From assembly GCA_902806215.1 (NCBI GenBank), contig CADCVT010000256.1, positions 1 through 32,567 on the forward strand: DNA of 32,567 nt. The letters are read 5' to 3'. Position numbers and translations under genes: made by a program. The DNA comes from an uncultured Solirubrobacteraceae bacterium. GTDB taxonomy: Bacteria > Actinomycetota > Thermoleophilia > Solirubrobacterales > Solirubrobacteraceae. The notes beneath the pieces were generated by a model. That model was not told the origin of the DNA, searched no databases, and saw only the letters and a program-made list of their open reading frames with translations. Shown here one piece after another: positions 8,776 to 15,542 of this stretch (the stretch's first letter is position 1; each line of letters begins with the position of its first letter).

Positions 8776-10041
8776 TCAGGGCTGCCGTGGGCCGACCCTC
8801 GCGCGCACGAGGTCGATGCGGTGGCCGTCGATTCGCTCGACGGTGAGCGTCGCGCCGTCGAGTTCGACGGACTCGCCGGGCTGGGGGAGTCGTTCGAGCC
8901 GCTCGAGGACCACGCCGCCGACCGTGCGTGCCCGGCCGGCGTCGAGCCTGGTCCCGCTGCGGCGGTTGAAGTCGCTGACCGAGACCGACGCGTCGACGAG
9001 CCACTCGCCGCCGGCGACCTCCTCGAAGCGCGCGTCGAGCTCGTCGAACTCGTCCTCGATCTCGCCGACGATCTCCTCGAGGATGTCCTCCAGCGAGACG
9101 ATGCCGACTGGTCGGCCGTACTCGTCGACGACGATCGCGAGCTGCTGACGGGCGCGGCGGAGCGTGCGCAGCAGCGCGTCGGTGCGGATCGTCGGCGGGA
9201 CGATGATCGCCTCGCGGACGAGCGCGAGCAGATCGGGATCCCCGGTGCGCGAGGCGAGCCACGCGTCGCGCGCGTGGATGACGCCGAGCACCCGGTCGCC
9301 GCCCTCGACGGCGGGGAAGCGCGTGTGCGCGGCGTCGAGCATCGCGTCGAGGGCGTCGAGCGGAGCGGCGCCCAGGTCGACGACGTCGACGTCGCTCCAG
9401 CGGCGCATCACGTCGCGCGCCTCACGGATGCGCAGGTCGATGACCCCGCTGAGCATGTCCTCCTCCTCGGGCCCGACGGTCCCGCGCTCCTCGGCCTCCT
9501 GCAGGACGCCGCGCAGCTCCTCGCGCGTCAGCGGCCGCTCGCCGACGCCGACCGCGGGCACGCCCAGCGGCCGCAGGACGAGCTGAGCCGTGCGCTGGAG
9601 CACCCAGACGATGGGGGAGACCAGGCGCGCGAACAGGGCGATCGGCGGTGCGATGAACAGCGCGAGCCGCTCAGCGGTGTGCAGCGCCAGCGCCTTCGGG
9701 ACGAGCTCGCCGAACGCGACCGACAGGTACGTCACGACGACGAACCCGAGGATGAACGCGACCCACGACGGGAACACGCCGCCGGCGATGTCGCGGAAGG
9801 CCGGCTCGCCGACGGCGCCGAGCAGGATCCCGAGCCCGGTGATCGCGACCTGGACGGCGCTGATGACCTTGACCGGGTCCTCCATGAGCCGCAGGACCGT
9901 GACCGCGGCGCGGCTCCCGCGGTCGGCGTGCTGCTGCATCGAGGAGCGCCGCGCGGTGACGATCGCGTACTCGGCGGCGACGAAGAACGCGTTGCCCGCG
10001 ATGAGCGCCGCGACGGCGAGCAACTCGAGAGCGACGTCCAT
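8776..10041 (-). CDS. CNNM/HlyC-CorC family membrane protein with CBS domains
   Basis: 421 aa. The N-terminal CNNM/DUF21 domain (about 1-190) holds four hydrophobic segments, beginning ELLAVAALIAGNAFFVAAEYA and including the AISAVQVAITGLGILLGA region. It is followed by a pair of CBS domains (about 205-325), recognisable from VVDEYGRPVGIVSLEDILEE, then an acidic hinge and a C-terminal CorC_HlyC domain (about 340-421; GGVVLERLERLP). Family members are linked to magnesium or cobalt efflux and are often misnamed hemolysins. The ATG at 10041 starts directly with the first membrane helix; the frame is open further upstream, but that sequence runs into the divergent lipoprotein gene and has shadow-like composition. 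The intergenic gap to the lipoprotein gene is 39 bases. Confidence 0.93.
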   Translation of the reverse strand: MDVALELLAVAALIAGNAFFVAAEYAIVTARRSSMQQHADRGSRAAVTVLRLMEDPVKVISAVQVAITGLGILLGAVGEPAFRDIAGGVFPSWVAFILGFVVVTYLSVAFGELVPKALALHTAERLALFIAPPIALFARLVSPIVWVLQRTAQLVLRPLGVPAVGVGERPLTREELRGVLQEAEERGTVGPEEEDMLSGVIDLRIREARDVMRRWSDVDVVDLGAAPLDALDAMLDAAHTRFPAVEGGDRVLGVIHARDAWLASRTGDPDLLALVREAIIVPPTIRTDALLRTLRRARQQLAIVVDEYGRPVGIVSLEDILEEIVGEIEDEFDELDARFEEVAGGEWLVDASVSVSDFNRRSGTRLDAGRARTVGGVVLERLERLPQPGESVELDGATLTVERIDGHRIDLVRARVGPRQP

Positions 10042-10067
10042 CTGGGGAGCCAAGGTAGAGGGGCGGC

Positions 10068-10073
10068 TAGGTT
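10068..10073 (+). promoter_or_regulatory. -10-like box TAGGTT before lipoprotein gene
   Basis: TAGGTT is 7 bases before the GTG at 10081, without a Shine-Dalgarno. It supports the GTG start and a leaderless transcript. Confidence 0.5.
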
Positions 10074-10080
10074 CACGCCC

Positions 10081-10524
10081 GTGCAGCGCTGGTATGCCGC
10101 GGTCGTGATCGCAACCTCGCTCGTCGCCGGCTGCGGCGAGGACGCCAGGAGCGGAGCGGCAGCCCGTTCGCTCAAAGCGGTCCCGCTCCCCGAGGGCACC
10201 CGCGTCGTGTTCGACGGGACGCAGTGCGGCGAGCGGTGCATCCGCTCGGCAGTGCTCGAGGGTCGTCCGGGTCAGTCGTCCTCGGACCTTCGCCGTGCAC
10301 ACGAGTCGATGCTGGAACGGTCGAGATGGACGCGGACGCCCGCGTGCGCGAGCCCGCTGCCTCAGTACACGGACCCCGGCCGCAAGGTCGAGGTCTTCCT
10401 CAAGCCGGCCCGGCAGGTGCCCGGAGGGCAGAGTTCGACGCCGAAGCTGAGCGAGCGGCTCGAGGACGCGATCGGGCGAAGCCGCCGCGCGGGGCGGCCG
10501 ACCCTGGTCCTCGAGATCGCGTAG
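10081..10524 (+). CDS. Predicted lipoprotein of unknown function
   Basis: 147 aa. The N-terminus has a short hydrophobic signal ending in the lipobox VAGC, making C18 the expected lipid-modified residue, so the mature protein should sit on the outer face of the membrane. The rest is soluble, with Cys residues in the CGERC motif and one near TPAC that could form disulfides. No known domain is recognised. The GTG start is chosen because it gives an ideal lipoprotein signal and follows a TAGGTT box 7 bases upstream; the same frame is open for more than 1 kb upstream but is antisense to the CNNM gene there and is a shadow. Confidence 0.8.
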   Translation: MQRWYAAVVIATSLVAGCGEDARSGAAARSLKAVPLPEGTRVVFDGTQCGERCIRSAVLEGRPGQSSSDLRRAHESMLERSRWTRTPACASPLPQYTDPGRKVEVFLKPARQVPGGQSSTPKLSERLEDAIGRSRRAGRPTLVLEIA

Positions 10525-10550
10525 GCCGCGCCGGCGCCGCCGTGCTGACC

Positions 10551-10556
10551 TACGAT
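10551..10556 (+). promoter_or_regulatory. -10-like box TACGAT before gene at 10564
   Basis: TACGAT lies 7 bases before the ATG at 10564 with no Shine-Dalgarno, the same arrangement as at other genes here. Confidence 0.45.
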
Positions 10557-10563
10557 CCGTCGT

Positions 10564-10860
10564 ATGGGACGTGGGCAGGAACGGTCGCCTGGGAAGGCGC
10601 TCCGGCAGCGGTTTCCGCTTCCGGGTGAGCGGCAGCCGCTCCCGCGGTTCGATGGGACGTACGTGGGCTCGGCCGTCCTCGTCTTCTCCGAGGACCGAAC
10701 GGTCACCGTCGACGGCGAGGCCGGGACGTGGCTCGTCGAGCACGACCTGCTGCGCGTCGCCACCGGCTCGCTTCAGGCCGAGGGGTACATCGGCCTGGAC
10801 AGCGTCTACCTCGCGGGTGGCGGCACGGAGCTCGAGCTCGCCTTCGACGCGAGCGCGTGA
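10564..10860 (+). CDS. Small hypothetical protein
   Basis: 98 aa, family not recognised. The N-terminal 30 residues are basic and Pro-rich; residues 30-95 look like a small beta-rich domain (FDGTYVGSAVLVFSEDRTVTVDG, LLRVATGSLQAEGYIG, GTELELAFDASA). There is no signal peptide or membrane segment. The stop TGA overlaps the GTG start of the next gene (GTGA), so the two are probably translationally coupled and made from one transcript starting near the TACGAT box. The coupling suggests a functional link with the phosphoesterase fusion, of unknown nature. Confidence 0.7.
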   Translation: MGRGQERSPGKALRQRFPLPGERQPLPRFDGTYVGSAVLVFSEDRTVTVDGEAGTWLVEHDLLRVATGSLQAEGYIGLDSVYLAGGGTELELAFDASA

Positions 10861-11561
10861 CCGGCGGCGCTCGACCGATGGCGCTCCGTGCCGCCGCCGG
10901 CGGCGCGGTCGACCACGAGGCGGTGGCTTCCAGGGCTCGCGACCTCGGCGTCATGGGGTGGGTGCGGCCGACGGGGGAAGTCCACGCCGAGGGCTCGCCG
11001 GACGCGGTCGAGGCGCTCATCGCGTTCCTCGGGTGCGACGACGCGGGCGAGCGCGCGAAGGTCGAGGGCCACGAGCAGTTCGGGATCCGCGGGGTCCCCG
11101 CCGGCGTGTTCGTCGTCCAGGAGCACCAGGCGACCGCCCACCACTACGACCTGCGCCTGGAGGTCGACGGGGTCATGCGGTCCTGGGCGGTCCCGAAGGG
11201 CCCGTCGCTCGACCCGGCGGTCAAGCGCCTCGCGGTGCAGGTCGAGGACCACTCGCTCGGCTACAACGACTTCGAGGGAACGCTCGGTGGCGGAGGCGTG
11301 ATCGTCTGGGACCGCGGGACCTACGAGCAGGGCGGGCGCGTCGCCTGGCCCGAGGCGCTCGAGCGCGGGCACGCGGTCTTCGTCCTGCACGGCGAGAAGC
11401 TGCGCGGCGGCTTCGCGCTGCAGCGCACGCGGCCGGCCGCCAAGCCGCAGTGGCTGCTCATCAAGCGCAAGGACGACGAGGCGCGCCCCGGCACCGACAT
11501 CGCCGCCGAGCGCCCCGAGTCGGTCGCGAGCGGCCGGACGCTCGCGGAGCTCCTCGGCTAA
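10857..11561 (+). CDS. Degenerate acylphosphatase-like domain fused to LigD-type 3'-phosphoesterase domain
   Basis: 234 aa. Residues 1-72 resemble an acylphosphatase (the lineup ARDLGVMGWVRPTGEVHAEG, then VEALIAFLG and AKVEGHE). The usual catalytic Asn after WVR is replaced by P38, and only R11 could stand for the catalytic Arg. Residues 85-215 match the LigD 3'-phosphoesterase domain: H90, HHYDLRLE with H95/H96 and D98, the SWAVPKGPS segment at 109-117, EDHSLGY with H132, FEG, and VIVWDRGTYE. In the family these His/Asp residues bind manganese and trim 3'-phosphates and terminal ribonucleotides at breaks. No Ku, ligase or polymerase partner is present in this window. The GTG overlaps the stop of the upstream gene (GTGA). 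The 3' end overlaps the convergent secreted-protein gene by 4 bases. Confidence 0.85.
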   Translation: MTGGARPMALRAAAGGAVDHEAVASRARDLGVMGWVRPTGEVHAEGSPDAVEALIAFLGCDDAGERAKVEGHEQFGIRGVPAGVFVVQEHQATAHHYDLRLEVDGVMRSWAVPKGPSLDPAVKRLAVQVEDHSLGYNDFEGTLGGGGVIVWDRGTYEQGGRVAWPEALERGHAVFVLHGEKLRGGFALQRTRPAAKPQWLLIKRKDDEARPGTDIAAERPESVASGRTLAELLG

Positions 11562-12592
11562 GGACGAGGCCCGAGGACGAGCGGCTCCATCGCGTCCGCG
11601 ACGACCGACGCCAGCGCCAGCGGCGTCGCGAAGTCGCCCGTCGCCGGCCGCTGGTCGACGTCGATCTCGATCGCCTTCAGGCGCGCGCCGCGCGTGACCA
11701 CCTCGACCGTGACGTCCGCGTCGCCGATGCGCGTGCGCGACATCCTGAAACGCCCGTCCGGCCGCAGACCCCGCAACCGCGGGTCGAGGTAGGCGGCGAG
11801 CGCTACGTCGTCGCCGACCCGGGCGCTCGCGTTGCCGAGATGGGGGAGGTCCCCCTCGTCGGGCAGCATCTGCCAGGGCGGACCGAGGACCAGCTTCGTG
11901 ACAATGCCGGGCCGGCAGGCGACCGCGGACAGGGCGACGCGCGGCCAGCGCGCGCGGCAGCCGGTCCTGCGCGCGCGGCCGAACGCCGACGTCAGGTCCT
12001 TGAGCGTCGGGGTCGAACCAGTGCCAATCGGCGGGCCCTCGCGCATGATCGAGAAGAGGCCGTCGCCGCCGCCGTTGCCCTGGCCGTCCGAGCTCAGGTC
12101 GAGTGACGGGCCGACGTCGTACTCCGGCTTTCCGTCGCGTGGAACCCTCAACGAGAGGCTTGGCGAAGGTCGGTGGCCGCCGCGCAGGTCGTAGCACTCC
12201 CCGCGAAGATCGCGCACGACGCTCTGCGGAACGCGGCGGAAGAGCCCGTCCTCGCCGGTGCAGCGCGGGACGCGCGTCGCGTGCGCATCGCGGACGGGCG
12301 CCCAGTCGGTGGCCGTCACGCTCGACCGGCGGGCCCACACCGCCCAGGCGCTCGTGGTGTCCCCGGCGTGCTCGCAGACCGCCGCGACGCTTCCCCAGTG
12401 CGCGTCACCGGCGACCAGCGGAAGCGGCGTCGACTGCCGCCCGGTGCAGCGGTCGCCGACGGCCGCGCGGATGAGACCGTGGAGCGCCTCGCGCTCCGGA
12501 GGCGTCGGAATCCGCGCGGCGTTCGCGGCCGGGACCGCGACGCTCCCCCCGACCACAGCTGCGACAACCGCCCGGATCAGTCGCAAGCGCAT
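11558..12592 (-). CDS. Secreted protein of unknown function
   Basis: 344 aa. It has a clear signal peptide: a basic start, a hydrophobic core VVAAVVGGSVAVPA, and likely cleavage after ANA near residue 25. The mature protein contains about seven Cys residues (for example DRC, VC, PRC, GEC, TGC, VAC) that may pair outside the cell, and a Gly-rich turn (DGQGNGGGDG) in the middle. No catalytic motif or known domain is recognised. The ATG at 12592 is chosen because it begins the signal peptide and is preceded 7 bases away by a TAGCGT box; an upstream in-frame start would add 19 residues ahead of the signal. It is divergent from the protease gene. Confidence 0.8.
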   Translation of the reverse strand: MRLRLIRAVVAAVVGGSVAVPAANAARIPTPPEREALHGLIRAAVGDRCTGRQSTPLPLVAGDAHWGSVAAVCEHAGDTTSAWAVWARRSSVTATDWAPVRDAHATRVPRCTGEDGLFRRVPQSVVRDLRGECYDLRGGHRPSPSLSLRVPRDGKPEYDVGPSLDLSSDGQGNGGGDGLFSIMREGPPIGTGSTPTLKDLTSAFGRARRTGCRARWPRVALSAVACRPGIVTKLVLGPPWQMLPDEGDLPHLGNASARVGDDVALAAYLDPRLRGLRPDGRFRMSRTRIGDADVTVEVVTRGARLKAIEIDVDQRPATGDFATPLALASVVADAMEPLVLGPRP

Positions 12593-12599
12593 GTGACAG

Positions 12600-12605
12600 A
12601 CGCTA
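12600..12605 (-). promoter_or_regulatory. -10-like box TAGCGT before secreted-protein gene
   Basis: Read on the minus strand, TAGCGT lies 7 bases before the ATG at 12592, with no Shine-Dalgarno. This is the leaderless pattern. Confidence 0.5.
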
Positions 12606-12684
12606 CTCGCCCCGTGAGGGTCAACGGCTGCTGACGCCGGCCGGCCCACCGCCAGTTTCGGCGCGCCATCGCGTCAGAGAGAGC

Positions 12685-13647
12685 ATGACCTTGAGAACCC
12701 TCCTCGCCGCGTGCGTGCTCGCGCTCGGTGTTACCGCTCCTGCCCATGCCATCGTCGGAGGCAACGACGCGTCGCCGGGCGAGTACCCCTACATCGCGCA
12801 CATCACGATCGACCGCGCCTTCCAGTGCACCGGCACGCTCGTGACGCCGACGCACGTCGTCACTGCCGCTCACTGCACGTCGATCAGCGGCCCGACGCTG
12901 TTCACGAGCGTCCCGCTCGGCCAGCCCGGACAGCTCGTCGAGCTGACGATCGGCGCCCACAAGACCCCGGAGCCGTACCTCGATGCCGGCTACAACGGCG
13001 AGAGCGGTGGCGAGGAGCACGTCGCCAAGAGCGTCTCGGTCGCTCCGGGCTACCTCGGCGTCGGCTCGGTCGCCAGCGACGTGTCGGTCATCGAGCTCGC
13101 CCGCCCGTCGGCCAAGGCGCCCGTGAAGATCGCCGGCCCCGGCGAACGCAGCCTGTGGAGCCCCGGAACCCTCGCGACCATCGCCGGTTTCGGCGTCACC
13201 GAGTTCGAGGGCGACACGCCCGACGTCCTGCAGGAGGCCCGCGTGCCGATCGTCGAGGACTCCGTTGCGGCCGAGGCGTACCCGTACCTCGCTCCCGGCG
13301 TCGATGCCCTCTTCGGCGGCTTCGAGAACAAGACGCAGATCGGCGCCGGATACGCCCGTGGCGGCGTGGACAGCTGCCAGGGCGACTCGGGCGGTCCGCT
13401 GCTCGTCCCCGCCTCGAACGGCTTCCGCCTCGTCGGCGACACGAGCTACGGCTACGAGTGCGCCGAGCCCGGCTACCCCGGCATCTACGGCCGCATCGCC
13501 GACTCGACGCTTCGCCCCTGGATCGAGTCCGTCGCTCCCGGCTCCGTCTCGAACGGCACGACCACGACGACCACCAGCCCGACGAAGCCCAAGGGCCCGA
13601 AGAGCACGTCGACCACCTCCGGCACCGCGAGCCGCAGCCTCCGGTAG
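12685..13647 (+). CDS. Secreted trypsin-like serine protease (S1 family)
   Basis: 320 aa. Signal peptide residues 1-22 end in AHA and are followed at once by IVGG (I23), the mature N-terminus of chymotrypsin-fold proteases. The catalytic triad is visible: H63 in TAAHC, D132 in ASDVSVIEL, and S235 in QGDSGGP. Cys pairs include those around H63 and the active-site loop (DSCQGDSGG). The fold ends near SVAPGS; the last 35 residues are a Thr/Ser/Pro/Lys-rich tail that may act as a linker or wall contact. The striking point is the absence of a propeptide: signal peptidase cleavage at A22 alone would expose I23. An AGAGAGAG tract just before the ATG could serve as the ribosome binding site, unlike the leaderless neighbours. 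A strong hairpin follows the stop. Confidence 0.95.
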   Translation: MTLRTLLAACVLALGVTAPAHAIVGGNDASPGEYPYIAHITIDRAFQCTGTLVTPTHVVTAAHCTSISGPTLFTSVPLGQPGQLVELTIGAHKTPEPYLDAGYNGESGGEEHVAKSVSVAPGYLGVGSVASDVSVIELARPSAKAPVKIAGPGERSLWSPGTLATIAGFGVTEFEGDTPDVLQEARVPIVEDSVAAEAYPYLAPGVDALFGGFENKTQIGAGYARGGVDSCQGDSGGPLLVPASNGFRLVGDTSYGYECAEPGYPGIYGRIADSTLRPWIESVAPGSVSNGTTTTTTSPTKPKGPKSTSTTSGTASRSLR

Positions 13648-13660
13648 CGACGGCGGCACG

Positions 13661-13690
13661 GCGGCGGCGCCTCGGGTGAGGCGCCGCCGC
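13661..13690 (+). terminator. Strong hairpin after protease gene
   Basis: A perfect 13-bp GC stem, 13661-13673 with 13678-13690, and a GGGT loop, begins 13 bases after the protease stop. No T-tract follows, as is common in GC-rich actinobacteria. It separates the protease from the methyltransferase gene at 13709. Confidence 0.6.
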
Positions 13691-13708
13691 TCAGCCCCGG
13701 CGACCGAG

Positions 13709-14344
13709 ATGAGCACGAGCAGGACAGGACCTCCGCTCCCGATCCGCGTCGCGGGTCGGGCGATCACCGAGGCCGTCGCGCGGATCCCGGGTGCGTGGCG
13801 CGTCACGCGCGGGCCGACGCGGCGGTACTTCGAGGCCCTTGCCGCCGGCTGGGACGAGCGCGTCCAGCCCGACGGCGACGAGCACCTCGCGCCGCTCGTC
13901 GACGCCGTCGAGCGGCTCGGGCGCGCCCCGCGCAGGATCCTCGACGTCGGCACGGGCACCGGAGCCGGCGCGCTGTGGCTCGCGGGCCGGTTCGAGGGCG
14001 CCGAGGTCCTCGGCGTCGACGTCTCTCCCGAGATGATCGAACGGGCGACGGCGAAGGCGGTCGGCCGGGTGCGCTTCGAGGTCGCCGACACGCACCGCGC
14101 GGTGCGCGAGGGGCCGTTCGACCTGGTCGTCCACCTCAACTGCCCGGTCCTGTTCGGCGACGTCGCCGCGGCGCTCGCCGGGGACGGGACGGCGCTGGTC
14201 GTCGCGAGCCGCGGCGAGCGCACGCCGTTCTACACGTCGCACGGTGCGCTGCGGCGCGGCTTCCAGCGCGCGGGGCTCGACGTCATCACGGAGGGCCGCG
14301 CCGGCGACGGGACATGGCTCGCCGCGACGCGTCGCCGCGGTTAG
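13709..14344 (+). CDS. Class I SAM-dependent methyltransferase
   Basis: 211 aa. A Rossmann-like methyltransferase core starts near residue 75: motif I ILDVGTGTGAGAL (77-89), the acidic end of strand 2 at VLGVDVSPEMIERA, a motif II/III region VRFEVADTHRAV, and motif IV-like FDLVVHLNCPVLF. The N-terminal 70 residues contain RRYFEALAAGWDERV, common to ubiE-like methyltransferases before motif I. The substrate cannot be told; the acceptor-binding C-terminal part is short. The ATG at 13709 lies 18 bases beyond the terminator hairpin, and translation from there covers the whole fold. Confidence 0.85.
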   Translation: MSTSRTGPPLPIRVAGRAITEAVARIPGAWRVTRGPTRRYFEALAAGWDERVQPDGDEHLAPLVDAVERLGRAPRRILDVGTGTGAGALWLAGRFEGAEVLGVDVSPEMIERATAKAVGRVRFEVADTHRAVREGPFDLVVHLNCPVLFGDVAAALAGDGTALVVASRGERTPFYTSHGALRRGFQRAGLDVITEGRAGDGTWLAATRRRG

Positions 14345-14406
14345 AGCCCGGCCATGGAGTTCCCGGGGCGCGCAGCGACCCGGACTGAGTCCCTTCAACG
14401 CCCCCG

Positions 14407-14646
14407 CTACTGGAGCGAAGCCGGCAGGGCGGCCGGTGCACGGGTCGCCGCGATGAGCGTTCCCGCGAGGGTCAGCAGCTCGTACGAGAGGGCGCGGACG
14501 CCGTCGACGTCGTCGGCATCGGCGAGACGCTTGAGCTCGTGGACGGCCGGCACCGCGTACACGTCGATCGTGTGCCGGATGTCGTCGAGCGAGTCGGCGG
14601 GCTGTCGCCCGCCTTCGACCAGGGTCAGCCTTGGGGAGGAGGCCAT
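14407..14646 (-). CDS. Small helical protein of unknown function
   Basis: 79 aa, not recognised. It is predicted mostly helical: SLDDIRHTIDVYAVPAVHELKRLADADDVDGVRALSYELLTLAG. It has no Cys, signal peptide or membrane segment. An ATG at 14646 is preferred over the upstream in-frame start at 14727 because the additional 27 residues are Arg/Pro-rich and would overlap the neighbouring gene. It lies 61 bases downstream of the zinc-ribbon gene on the same strand and may be cotranscribed with it. The reading frame is plausible by codon bias but not proven. Confidence 0.55.
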   Translation of the reverse strand: MASSPRLTLVEGGRQPADSLDDIRHTIDVYAVPAVHELKRLADADDVDGVRALSYELLTLAGTLIAATRAPAALPASLQ

Positions 14647-14707
14647 CGCACAGGGTGCAACCCGCTCGCGGCGGGGACGTTGGCTTCGTCCGCGCACGAG
14701 CGTCAAC

Positions 14708-15037
14708 TCAGCGTGCGGCGGACGCATCGCGCGTCGGGCCGTCGCAGACGCTGCACGGGCCGGGCGCGGGGGCCTCGGCCTCGCAGCCCTGGCAGACCCA
14801 GCGGGCGAACGACGGGGCCTTGAGCTGCGAGAAGCACCCGACGACGCGGGCGAGCTGCTCGACCTCCGCGGCGTGCGCGGCGGCGGTCTCCCAGCTGTCG
14901 GTGTCGATCGCGGTGCCGATGTCGGCGACGACCTGGGTCATCGTGCTGCACACGGCGAGCAGCTCGAGGCGCTCGTCTTGGCCGGTCCGCTCGAGGATGG
15001 ACTCTGCGGACTTGGTGGCGCGTGCGTGGGCAGTCAT
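14708..15037 (-). CDS. Small helical protein with C-terminal rubredoxin-like zinc ribbon
   Basis: 109 aa. Residues 1-72 are helical with no known domain. The C-terminus holds WVCQGC and PCSVCDGP, giving a C82-x2-C85 ... C95-x2-C98 arrangement as in the zinc/iron ribbons appended to rubrerythrins. The four Cys most likely bind one metal ion. The helical part is too short and lacks the repeated E-x-x-H motifs expected of a diiron rubrerythrin, so a redox role cannot be claimed. The ATG at 15037 is chosen because the region further upstream in this frame runs through other genes and is low-complexity. Confidence 0.75.
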   Translation of the reverse strand: MTAHARATKSAESILERTGQDERLELLAVCSTMTQVVADIGTAIDTDSWETAAAHAAEVEQLARVVGCFSQLKAPSFARWVCQGCEAEAPAPGPCSVCDGPTRDASAAR

Positions 15038-15132
15038 GCGGACTCGTTTCTGGGTCCCTCTGCTGAGACGGCGCGAGCGAGGCGAGAGGAACTCCGAGAC
15101 CGCGTTCGATGCTGCAAGAAGCGCATCGGTCG

Positions 15133-15161
15133 CGGGCCCGCGCTGCGCGAGCGCGGGCCCG
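15133..15161 (-). terminator. GC-rich hairpin after DUF4333 lipoprotein gene
   Basis: A perfect 12-bp stem, 15133-15144 with 15150-15161, and a 5-base GCGCG loop, starts about 20 bases past the stop codon of the lipoprotein gene in its reading direction. It separates that gene from the zinc-ribbon gene further along the minus strand. No clear T-tract follows. Confidence 0.5.
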
Positions 15162-15180
15162 TGTGACGGACGGATGGCGT

Positions 15181-15498
15181 CTAGGAGGGGGTCTCGGTGA
15201 GCGTCTTGTCGGCGAGGACGTCGAACGTCGCGGCCTCGCCGTCGAGAGCCTTCACCTTGACCGTGATGCCGAGCCGCTTGCCCTCGGGGAAGTCCATGTG
15301 GCAGCGGGTGTCGGCGCCGACCTTCGCCTCGAGGTCCTCGGCGCACACTGCCTTCGGCGCCTTCTGACCGACCTCCTCGGTGATCTTGGTCTGCACGTCC
15401 TTCTCGAGATCGCCACGGTCGATGACGTTCTCCCCGCACGCGGCGACGGTGGCGGAGAGCGCCAGGAGGAGGACGGCGGACTTCAGGTGACGGATCAT
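15181..15498 (-). CDS. DUF4333 lipoprotein
   Basis: 105 aa. A lipoprotein signal ends in VAAC with C21 as the lipid-modified Cys. The mature part matches the DUF4333 pattern known from actinobacterial lipoproteins: VIDRGDLEKDVQ, then VGQKAPKAVCAEDLEAKVGA, then the second Cys (C66) and alternating strands LGITVKVKALDG and ATFDVLAD. C52 and C66 are the conserved pair of the family and probably form a disulfide. The function of the family is not known; it is exposed on the membrane surface. The ATG at 15498 is preceded exactly 6 bases away by TAGGGT. A hairpin follows the gene. Confidence 0.88.
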   Translation of the reverse strand: MIRHLKSAVLLLALSATVAACGENVIDRGDLEKDVQTKITEEVGQKAPKAVCAEDLEAKVGADTRCHMDFPEGKRLGITVKVKALDGEAATFDVLADKTLTETPS

Positions 15499-15504
15499 CG
15501 GCCG

Positions 15505-15510
15505 ACCCTA
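15505..15510 (-). promoter_or_regulatory. -10-like box TAGGGT before DUF4333 gene
   Basis: On the minus strand TAGGGT is separated from the ATG at 15498 by exactly 6 bases (CGGCCG), with no room for a ribosome binding site. This is one of the clearest leaderless arrangements here. Confidence 0.6.
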
Positions 15511-15542
15511 GTCGGCCCGGCGGCACATAGCGAGCGACGCCG

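Noticed and set aside
8821..10080. Upstream extension of the lipoprotein reading frame
   Set aside because: It is antisense to the CNNM/CBS gene; the lipoprotein signal starts only at 10081.
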